Shown piece by piece: positions 7,942 to 14,476 of a stretch of 64,000 nucleotides of DNA. A program made the position numbers and the translations under genes. Where the stretch lies: contig NZ_CP023747.1 in assembly GCF_008704995.1 (NCBI RefSeq), forward strand, positions 7,102,001 to 7,166,000. Reading direction: 5' to 3'. Origin of the DNA: Streptomyces nodosus. Lineage in GTDB: Bacteria > Actinomycetota > Actinomycetes > Streptomycetales > Streptomycetaceae. The notes beneath the pieces are model-generated. The model made no database searches. It saw only the letters and a program-made list of their open reading frames with translations, and had not been told where the DNA came from. Every line of letters begins with the position of its first letter. Within the stretch, counting starts at the first letter, position 1.

Positions 7942-10311
7942 TCAGGGGGCCCAGGGCGCCTCGATCGCCCAGGTGGTGTCCTCGGTGAAGGTGGCCGGGT
8001 TGTCCCAGTCGTGCGGGCCGCCCGCCTCGGCCAGCCACAGCTCGGAGCTGATGTGCCGCAGGTACTTCCCGGGGAAGTTGGACGCCGACAGCCGGATGCC
8101 GCTGCCGCTCCGGACGGGGCACCAGGTCGCGTCCTCCCGGTAGACGGTGTCGCCACCGCCCTCGCGCCGGACGCGGAAGTCGCGGTGACGCAGGTACTCG
8201 CCCGGGTAGTTGCGGGACTCGAAGGAGTAGCAGAGCTTGTTCGCCAGCCCCGGTGTCACCTTCCAGGTGGCGTCCTGCTTGAGTACGGTCCCGCTGCCCG
8301 CGTCCACCACCTCGGTGTAGCCGAGCCCGTCGTAGTGGCGGACGTAGCGGTTGGTGTACCCGTTGGTGGTGACCCGGATCGACACATACTGCCCCACCGG
8401 CAGGGCGACCGGCGCGCCGGCGGTGCGGGAGGCCGCGATGAGCGCCTGGTTGGCGGCGCGGACGCGGGCCTGGTCCACCTTGACGACCTGCCGGTCGTAG
8501 GTCATCAGGCCGTTGGTTTCGTTCTCGACGTCGGTGATCTGGGTGTAGACGGCCGCCGAAAGACCGGCCGCGGGCATGGAGCTCTCCCGCATACCGTCCA
8601 GCAGCCCGACCAGCCGGTCGTTGAGGGCGGCCTGGTTCGGCTGGTCCTCGTAGCCCCAGCCGCCGCCGGGGTACCACTCATGGCCGGGAACCCGGTAGCC
8701 GAGGCCGCCGTACTCGCCGAGCACCGAGGCACGCACCGATTCGGCGGGGGTGTTGCCGGGGCCTACGTAGTTGTGGTTGTCGATCACATCGCCGTTGCCG
8801 CCGTCCTGGGCGGCGCAGCAGTTGACGCCGCTCATGTTGTCGACCAGGCGGGAGGGGTCGTAGGCCTTGACCATGTCGGCGATGCGGGCCTGGTCGTACT
8901 GGCCCCAGCCCTCGTTCTGGTCGACCCACTGGATGAGCGCGGGGGAGCTGCGGTGCTGGTCGATGACGGCGCGGTACTCGTTCTCCCACTGGGTGCGGGC
9001 CGCGCCGTCCGGGCTCTTGGAGCTGTCCATGGAGGGCATGTCCTGCCACACCAGCAGCCCGAGCCGGTCCGCCCAGTAGAACCAGCGCTGGGGTTCGACC
9101 TTGATGTGCTTGCGGACCATGTTGAAGCCGAGGTCCTTGTGCTTCTGGAGATCGAAGCGGAGGGCGTCGTCCGTGGGCGCGGTCTGGATGCCGTCCGGCC
9201 AGAAGCCCTGGTCCAGGGTGCCCGTCTGGAAGACGAACCGGCCGTTGAGGACCGGTCGGCGCACGCCGTTCACGTCCTTGACGGCGATGGACCGCATTCC
9301 GGTGTAACTGCCTACCCGGTCGCCGCCGGCGCTGCCGGTCAGCTCGGCGGTGACGTCGTAGAGGAAGGGGTCCTCGGGGGTCCACAGACGGGCGGCGGGC
9401 ACCGGTACCGCGAACTCGGTGCCGACCGTGCCGGTGGCGCTGCCGACGGTCGTACCGCCGGAGGAGACGGTGACCTTGACGCTCGCCCCGTCGGCTCCGG
9501 CGGCGCGCACGGTCACCCGCAGGGTGTCGTCCTCCAGGCGCGGCACCATGTCGAGCCGGGTGATGCGGGCCGCCGCGGTGGGCTCCAGCCAGACGGTCTG
9601 CCAGATGCCCGACGAGGCGGTGTAGACGATGCTGTGCCCGGGGTGCGGGGTGACGTCCTGGATGCGCTGCTTGCCGATGGCCTGGCCGCCGGTCTCGGTC
9701 GGGTCGTAGGCGGAGACCACGATCGTGTTGGTGCCGCCGTTGAGAAGGGGGGTGATGTCGTAGGTGAAGGCGTCGTAGCCGCCGCGGTGGACGGCTCCTG
9801 CCTGCTGCCCGTTCACCCAGACGTTGGTCTCCCAGTCGGAGGCGCCGAAGTTGAGCTGGACGCGTCGGTCCTGCCAGCCCGAAGGCACCGTGAAGGTGCG
9901 CCGGTACCAGAGCCGGTCGTTCTGGGTGATCTTGCGCTGGACGCCGGAGAGCGCGGACTCGGGGACGAAGGGCACCCGGATCTGTTCACCGAAGACGGCG
10001 GGCTGCCCGGCGTCGCGGGAGGTGACCGCGAAGTCCCAGATGCCGTTGAGGTTAAGCCAGTCGGGGCGGGTGAGCTGCGGCCGGGGGTATTCCGGCAGCG
10101 GAGCGTCGACCGGGACCTGGTTGGTCCAGGGCGTCGTCATCGGCGCGGGCTTGGGGGCCCAGGCCGCGGTGGCGGCACTGCTCGGCGTCGCGTCATGCGT
10201 GACCAGCACGCCGGCGGCCACGATCAGCGCCGCGCCGCAGGCCGTCAGGCGCCGCAGGGCCCGCATTCGGCGGGGGAGCGGGAACCTCCAGGGGGTTGGG
10301 CGTCTCGCCAC
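7942..10311 (-). CDS. Secreted GH2 glycoside hydrolase with C-terminal AbfB-type carbohydrate-binding domain
   Basis: 789 residues from a GTG preceded by GGGAGTG at 6 bases; another GTG lies 9 bases upstream. An arginine-rich N-terminus precedes a signal-type hydrophobic core (about 24-38, Ala-rich cleavage region near 46). The GH2 sugar-binding jelly roll (WYRRTFTVP..., ASDWETNVWVNGQ) and immunoglobulin-like domain are followed by the TIM barrel. The predicted acid/base is E467 in WVDQNEGWG and the nucleophile E533 in LGEYGGLGY. The last 110 residues hold paired YPGEYLRHRDF and FPGKYLRH motifs, as in AbfB (CBM42) arabinose-binding domains. Substrate is uncertain (beta-galactoside, beta-mannoside or an arabinose-decorated glycan). 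First gene of a two-gene operon with GH76. Confidence 0.83.
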   Translation of the reverse strand: MARRPTPWRFPLPRRMRALRRLTACGAALIVAAGVLVTHDATPSSAATAAWAPKPAPMTTPWTNQVPVDAPLPEYPRPQLTRPDWLNLNGIWDFAVTSRDAGQPAVFGEQIRVPFVPESALSGVQRKITQNDRLWYRRTFTVPSGWQDRRVQLNFGASDWETNVWVNGQQAGAVHRGGYDAFTYDITPLLNGGTNTIVVSAYDPTETGGQAIGKQRIQDVTPHPGHSIVYTASSGIWQTVWLEPTAAARITRLDMVPRLEDDTLRVTVRAAGADGASVKVTVSSGGTTVGSATGTVGTEFAVPVPAARLWTPEDPFLYDVTAELTGSAGGDRVGSYTGMRSIAVKDVNGVRRPVLNGRFVFQTGTLDQGFWPDGIQTAPTDDALRFDLQKHKDLGFNMVRKHIKVEPQRWFYWADRLGLLVWQDMPSMDSSKSPDGAARTQWENEYRAVIDQHRSSPALIQWVDQNEGWGQYDQARIADMVKAYDPSRLVDNMSGVNCCAAQDGGNGDVIDNHNYVGPGNTPAESVRASVLGEYGGLGYRVPGHEWYPGGGWGYEDQPNQAALNDRLVGLLDGMRESSMPAAGLSAAVYTQITDVENETNGLMTYDRQVVKVDQARVRAANQALIAASRTAGAPVALPVGQYVSIRVTTNGYTNRYVRHYDGLGYTEVVDAGSGTVLKQDATWKVTPGLANKLCYSFESRNYPGEYLRHRDFRVRREGGGDTVYREDATWCPVRSGSGIRLSASNFPGKYLRHISSELWLAEAGGPHDWDNPATFTEDTTWAIEAPWAP

Positions 10312-10351
10312 GGTTGTCACTCCCGTTGGGTGCTGTGGGGGATAGGGGGTG

Positions 10352-10393
10352 ATGTCCTGTAGGTAATGTCCTGTGCATGACATTGCAGGACAT
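10352..10393 (-). promoter_or_regulatory. ATGTCCTG repeat cluster in the GH2 leader
   Basis: Two direct copies of ATGTCCTG (10352-10359, 10366-10373) and one inverted copy CAGGACAT (10386-10393). The outer or inner copy can pair with the inverted one, giving two mutually exclusive hairpins in the GH2 5' leader, or a cluster of protein-binding sites. It lies 40-85 bases before the GH2 start. Confidence 0.45.
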
Positions 10394-10516
10394 GAGGCGC
10401 GGCAGGTCCGTCCGCTCCCGCGCGATGGCGGAGGCCCGGACTCGCCGGAGGGATTGCCGGTAGGGGTCGTGATTCCGCCCGGTGCGGTGCAGGGGGAGGC
10501 TTGGGCGGAGGCGACG

Positions 10517-10530
10517 TGAGAGCGCTCTCA
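10517..10530. promoter_or_regulatory. LacI-family operator
   Basis: TGAGAGCGCTCTCA, a perfect 14-bp palindrome with the CG centre and GAGCGCTC core of LacI-family sites such as the CebR box (TGGGAGCGCTCCCA). It lies directly downstream of a -10 element on the minus strand, where it would block transcription of the GH2-GH76 operon. The LacI-family repressor itself is not in this window. Confidence 0.75.
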
Positions 10531-10531
10531 G

Positions 10532-10560
10532 ACGGTAGTGCCGAGCACAAGGGACGTCAA
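10532..10560 (-). promoter_or_regulatory. Sigma-HrdB-type promoter of the GH2-GH76 operon
   Basis: On the minus strand TTGACG (10555-10560), a 17-base spacer and TACCGT (10532-10537), then the LacI-type operator over the expected +1. The leader to the GH2 start is about 210 bases. Confidence 0.7.
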
Positions 10561-10696
10561 CGGGACGGACAAGTACCGGAGTTGGAAGGCCGACCGACGC
10601 CCGGCGCGGTCGGCCGGCCAGGTGCACCGGGTGCCTCTCGGGCGGGCTTGGGACGGTGGAGAGACTGGTCGTCGTCGAGTGAGAGGGTGAGAAGAC

Positions 10697-11362
10697 GTGG
10701 ATGTGTATGAGGCCGTGGACAGTCGCCGGGCCGTACGGGCGTTCAGTGACGAGCCGGTGTCCCGAGAGGTGCTGGAACGAGTGCTGGCCGCGGCGACGCG
10801 GGCTCCGTCGAGCGGGAACCTCCAGCCGTGGCATGTGTATGCCGTGACGGGCGAGCCCCTGGCCGAACTGAAGAGGCGCGCGACGGCCAGAGCACGGGCG
10901 GGAGACCAGGGCGACGATCGCGAGTATCCGATGTACCCGGCCGAACTGACCTCACCGTATCTGGACCGCTTCACCGCCGCGGCCGCCCAGCGGTACAGCG
11001 CGCTGGGAATCGAGCGCGACGACCCGGAAAGGCCGATGAAGATCGCCGCCTTGAACTCGGGGGCGTTCGGGGCGCCGGTCGTGCTGTTCTGCTACCTCGA
11101 CCGGACGATGGGGCCCGGGCAGTGGGGGGACGCGGGGATGTATCTGCAGACGGTGATGCTGTTGCTGAGGGCGGAAGGGCTGCACAGCTGCCCCCAGGTG
11201 ATGTGGACGATGTATCGCGAGACCGTCAACCGGGCGGTCGGGGCCGACGACGGGCTCGTACTGTTCTGCGGTGTCGCGGTGGGATTCGAGAAGGAGGGCG
11301 TGCCACAACTGCGCACCGGGCGGGCAGACATGACGGAGACAGTGAGCTTCATCGGAATGTGA
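10697..11362 (+). CDS. Nitroreductase family FMN oxidoreductase
   Basis: 221 residues. The N-terminus AVDSRRAVRAFSDEPV and the APSSGNLQPWHVY motif bind FMN in the nitroreductase family; the mid-protein MYLQTVMLLLRAEGL and C-terminal G-V-A-V-G-F segments also fit. It probably reduces a nitro-, quinone- or enone-type compound with NAD(P)H. The GTG start has GAGAAG upstream. It is divergent from the GH2 operon and no functional link is evident. Confidence 0.85.
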   Translation: MDVYEAVDSRRAVRAFSDEPVSREVLERVLAAATRAPSSGNLQPWHVYAVTGEPLAELKRRATARARAGDQGDDREYPMYPAELTSPYLDRFTAAAAQRYSALGIERDDPERPMKIAALNSGAFGAPVVLFCYLDRTMGPGQWGDAGMYLQTVMLLLRAEGLHSCPQVMWTMYRETVNRAVGADDGLVLFCGVAVGFEKEGVPQLRTGRADMTETVSFIGM

Positions 11363-11449
11363 CTGCTCGACGGTCGAGAACGACCGCAGCCGGTGCACAG
11401 CGGGGCGCACCCGGCAGTTCACCCGGACGGCGTTCCGGCCGGTCCGTCG

Positions 11450-12370
11450 TCACCGGCCGGGGAAAGGGCGGGCCTCGGCCGGTGTGACCGCCTCTCCGGT
11501 GCCTACGCCGTGCAGGATCTGCGCCAGCACCTCCGCCCCGCGTACCACCCGTGGGCCGGGGCGGTTGAAGTAGGACGGTCCGTCCAGGACCCAGACACGG
11601 CCGGAGCGGACGGCGGGCAGGTCGGTCCAGTCCGGCAGCCGGGTGAGCAACTCGGTTTCCTGCAGGGTGCGTTCGGGTGGAAAGCCGCAGGGCAGGACCA
11701 GGACCACGTCCGGCTGTGCGGCGCGTACCGCCTCCCAGGTCGTCGGCCCGGTGTGCTCGCCGGGCTCGGCGAGCAGCGGACGGCCCCCGGCGGTGGTGAT
11801 CTGCTCGGGGACCCAGTGTCCGGCGGGCCACAGCGGATCCAGCCACTCGATCGCCACGACCCGGGGCCGGTCGAGGCCGGCGACCGCGGTGCGGACCCGT
11901 AGGAGGCGGGCCTCCAGCTCGGCCCGGCGCCGCTCCGCGCGGTCGCGCACGCCGAGCAGCTCACCGACCGTGACCAGGCACTCCAGTACGTCGTCGAGGG
12001 TGCGGGGCTCCAGGCTGAGGACCCGGGTGTCCGCATCGAGCAGCCGTACGGCCCGGCTGACCTTCTCGTACGACACGGCGCACACCTCGCACAGATCCTG
12101 GGTGAGCACCACATCGGGGCGCAGCGCGGCCAGCGCGTCGGTGTCGAGCGTGTACAGCGACGAACCGGAGTGCGCCGAACCGCCGACCGCCTCCGAGATC
12201 TCCCGGCTGGTGAGGGCGTCCTGGTCCAGGTCCGCCCCGGTCACCACGGGTACCCGGGCCACCTCGCCCGGCGGCCAGTCGCACTCGTGGGTGCGGCCGG
12301 CCAGCTGCGCCGACAGCCCGAGTTCGGCGACGATGTCGGTCGCGGCCGGCAGCAGGGAGACGATGCGCAT
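11450..12370 (-). CDS. BtuF-like cobalamin-binding protein without signal peptide
   Basis: 306 residues of the vitamin B12 / iron-siderophore substrate-binding fold: RIVSLLPAATDIVAELGL, GRTHECDWP, PDVVLTQDLCEVCAVS and RPDVVLVLPCGF follow the BtuF-like pattern. No signal peptide or lipobox is present, so it is predicted to be cytoplasmic, unlike transporter-linked BtuF. Cysteines at CEVCAVS and the HEC motif could contact a corrinoid or metal. TAGAGT six bases before the ATG suggests a leaderless transcript. It converges with the nitroreductase and lies next to the riboswitch-controlled cobalamin island, which supports a B12 role; the ligand is not proven. Confidence 0.7.
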   Translation of the reverse strand: MRIVSLLPAATDIVAELGLSAQLAGRTHECDWPPGEVARVPVVTGADLDQDALTSREISEAVGGSAHSGSSLYTLDTDALAALRPDVVLTQDLCEVCAVSYEKVSRAVRLLDADTRVLSLEPRTLDDVLECLVTVGELLGVRDRAERRRAELEARLLRVRTAVAGLDRPRVVAIEWLDPLWPAGHWVPEQITTAGGRPLLAEPGEHTGPTTWEAVRAAQPDVVLVLPCGFPPERTLQETELLTRLPDWTDLPAVRSGRVWVLDGPSYFNRPGPRVVRGAEVLAQILHGVGTGEAVTPAEARPFPGR

Positions 12371-12376
12371 ATGTCG

Positions 12377-12382
12377 ACTCTA
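12377..12382 (-). promoter_or_regulatory. Possible leaderless -10 element of the BtuF-like gene
   Basis: TAGAGT on the minus strand, 6 bases before the ATG. The -35 region is weak. Confidence 0.35.
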
Positions 12383-12467
12383 GTGCCGCGTCGGGCGGTG
12401 TTCGCCCGTCGAGGAGCGCCGCCCGGCACGCGTCGTTGTGACCGGCCGGACGGCGCCTGACGCGGCA

Positions 12468-12495
12468 CCGGGACCCGCTCGGGGGCGGGTCCCGG
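12468..12495 (-). terminator. Hairpin terminator after the transcobalamin-like gene
   Basis: 11-bp perfect stem (CCGGGACCCGC and complement) with a 6-base loop, directly after the stop codon on the minus strand. Confidence 0.7.
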
Positions 12496-12508
12496 GCCTA
12501 TGCCACCG

Positions 12509-13930
12509 TCAGGCGCCCCAGCGCACGGCGATCGTGTCGCCGACACTCACGGTCGTCTCCCGCGCGGCGGAGGTGAAGGCCGAGCCGTCGATGCTGACCT
12601 TCCAGGTGTTCGAGCCGCTGCCGGCCTTGCCGTTGAGCGAGGTGACGGTGCCCGTACCGGAGGACGGGGTCACGCCGGTGACGCAGCCGGACGGGGTGGC
12701 CGCGCCGATGGCCGCGTCCAGGACCGCGCCGAGCGTGGTCGTCGAGCCCGTCGGGGTGAGGGCGACCGAGCAAGCCTTCAGATGTCCGGCCCCGTCGTCC
12801 ACGGTGAGGGCCAGCCGTGCCGCCGAGCCGGAGGTGAGGGAGCCCTGGCTCACCCACCGTGGGGCGCCCGCGGTGGTCGGCACGGGCGGGTCGGCGGTGA
12901 AGCCGCCGCCGGCCACCGCCCGCAGCGCGTCGATCGACGCGTACGCCGACGGGTTCGTGTCACCGGGCAGATACCGGAAACCGCCGCCCGGGTTGAACTG
13001 CTGCGCGATCAGGAAGTCCACCGGGGTCTTGCCCATGGAGGTGAGGAAGTCACCGGTCTGCGGGTTGATCCCACAGGCGTTCAGGCCGGACACGGCCCAC
13101 CCGTTGGAGTCGGTGTTGGTCCCGAACATCGTGTTGAAGGCGCCGCTGTTGGCCACCAGCTTGCCCTTCAGGAAGCCCTTGGCCCTGACGACGGCGGCAT
13201 CGGTGTTCGGCACGCCGGAGACACACAGGGCGGCCATCGCGGCGCCGGTCATGTCGACGTCGCTCGCCGCGCCGAGCTGGGCCGGATCGCCCTCGGCTTT
13301 GCTGTAGTTCCAGCCGCCGTCGTTGTGCTGGTTGGCGCGGACGGTGCCGACGATCGAGTCGCGCAGCGCCTGCGGTATCCGGATCTGCCCCGACTGGGTC
13401 CTGGCGCCGTTCAGGGCGAGCGCGGCGAACACGGTGCCGTTGAAGTTGGCGGCCGGGCCGAAGTAGCCGGTCTCGGAGGTCCCCCAGTAGCTGTAGATGT
13501 CGGCGATCAGATTGCGGGAGGCCGAGATGCGGGCGGGGTCGATCCCGGCGGCGTAGGCGTTGAGCGTGGCACGCTCGTAGTCGGTGACGACGGGTGAGGT
13601 GGAGGGCCAGGCGCTGGTGGACAGCAGGGCCCGGTAGACGGTTCTCGCGTTCTTGCCGGTGTCGCCGCCCGGAGTGATGTCCACGGCGGCGGTGCCGGCG
13701 GCGGCGAGGGCGCTGAACGCCCATTCGTTGGACAGTCCGGAGCCGGCGTACGAACCGTCCGCCGCCTGGAGGGACTTGAGATAGCCCGCGCCGATCGTCT
13801 TCGAGGTGGCGATCTGCGCCGGGGTGGTGGTCGCGGCCGCGGGCAGCACGCTCAGCGCGAAGGCGCCCAGGGTGGCCGCCGCGGTGAGGGCGGAGCGTCG
13901 GACGGACGGGGACACTGCTGCATGGGACAT
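12509..13930 (-). CDS. Secreted transcobalamin-like toroid protein with C-terminal DUF4430-type domain
   Basis: 473 residues. The start is fixed by AAGGAG nine bases upstream. A signal peptide (about 1-34, cleavage near AAA-TTT) leads into an alpha/alpha toroid with prenyltransferase/squalene-cyclase-type repeats, each ending in G-G-x-W/F or G-x-F turns (DGSYAGSGLSNEWAFSAL, HNDGGWNYS, GGGFRYLPG). The last about 115 residues resemble DUF4430, ending TWKVSIDG then VSVGDTIAVRWG. Eukaryotic transcobalamin and intrinsic factor have the same order, an alpha6/alpha6 barrel then a DUF4430-like beta domain. Expression behind a cobalamin riboswitch and divergence from an ECF cassette support an extracellular cobalamin-binding role. 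That role is inferred; standard annotation would say prenyltransferase-like repeat protein. Confidence 0.75.
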   Translation of the reverse strand: MSHAAVSPSVRRSALTAAATLGAFALSVLPAAATTTPAQIATSKTIGAGYLKSLQAADGSYAGSGLSNEWAFSALAAAGTAAVDITPGGDTGKNARTVYRALLSTSAWPSTSPVVTDYERATLNAYAAGIDPARISASRNLIADIYSYWGTSETGYFGPAANFNGTVFAALALNGARTQSGQIRIPQALRDSIVGTVRANQHNDGGWNYSKAEGDPAQLGAASDVDMTGAAMAALCVSGVPNTDAAVVRAKGFLKGKLVANSGAFNTMFGTNTDSNGWAVSGLNACGINPQTGDFLTSMGKTPVDFLIAQQFNPGGGFRYLPGDTNPSAYASIDALRAVAGGGFTADPPVPTTAGAPRWVSQGSLTSGSAARLALTVDDGAGHLKACSVALTPTGSTTTLGAVLDAAIGAATPSGCVTGVTPSSGTGTVTSLNGKAGSGSNTWKVSIDGSAFTSAARETTVSVGDTIAVRWGA

Positions 13931-14049
13931 GGCCTGCTCCTTGGATGAAGGACGCCGGCCCGTCCCGGTGCCGGGCCCTGGCGACCTGCGGAGCAGCGGG
14001 TGCGGCCGCCGTCCGGAAACGCGTGGACCGGCTTCCAAAGGTGCTTCAC

Positions 14050-14150
14050 CGCTTGGGCATTCGGGCTCGGAACGGCCCTTGCCGCCCCATACCGCTGCGC
14101 GTCAGCCCCGGACTCCCACCGGGTTCCCCCACTCGGCAGTCGGGACGGTA
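14050..14150 (-). promoter_or_regulatory. Cobalamin riboswitch controlling the transcobalamin-like gene
   Basis: The minus strand reads GAACCCGGTGGGAGTCCGGG, then GCTGACGCGCAGCGGT and, 3', GAGCCCGAATGCC: the B12-box core, its helix and the conserved 3' strand. It is compact (about 100 bases) and ends about 120 bases before the ATG. A possible promoter on the same strand is TGGCGA-N17-TACCGT, ending at about base 14147. Confidence 0.85.
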
Positions 14151-14214
14151 CCCGAGGTGCACGGCCGTCGCCAGCGGCCACCCCGGACGTCACCGGGGCC
14201 TGCCCTGGACCGTC

Positions 14215-14243
14215 TTGACGTCGGTCGTGAAGCATGCTCAAAT
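14215..14243 (+). promoter_or_regulatory. Promoter of the cell-surface/ECF operon
   Basis: TTGACG, 17-base spacer, TCAAAT, ending just before the plus-strand riboswitch aptamer. Confidence 0.55.
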
Positions 14244-14249
14244 CCGCTT

Positions 14250-14345
14250 GTCACACGACAAGTTCCAGGGGAAGCCGGTCGAAATCCGGCGCTGACCCGC
14301 AACCGTGGGCCCGGTTCCGCCGGGCGAGCCGGAATGCCTGGAGCG
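14250..14345 (+). promoter_or_regulatory. Cobalamin riboswitch controlling the cell-surface/ECF operon
   Basis: Core GAAGCCGGTCGAAATCCGGC followed by GCTGACCCGCAACCGT, a short hairpin and GAGCCGGAATGCCTGG. CCAGG near the 5' end can pair with CCTGG at the 3' end to close the aptamer. It lies back to back with the minus-strand riboswitch, about 100 bases apart. About 130 bases of leader follow before the gene start. Confidence 0.9.
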
Positions 14346-14476
14346 TGTTCTTCAGCAACAGACGCCGTCGCGGACTACGGCGTGGTGCGACCAGCCTCCG
14401 GTCCACCGGGACACCCCAGGCGGCGGAGGCCCTCTGCCACGTCTTCGCCCGCGCGCGCAGGCACGAGGGGGCCGTG

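Noticed and set aside
7882..10362. Long plus-strand open frame opposite the GH2 gene
   Set aside because: Third-position GC makes the complementary frame open; its Val/Gly/Asp-rich translation has no family features, while the minus strand encodes a clear GH2 enzyme.
14471..14476. GTG one codon before the ATG of the double-toroid protein as start
   Set aside because: It is possible, but the spacing from GAGGGG favours the ATG; noted in the gene entry.
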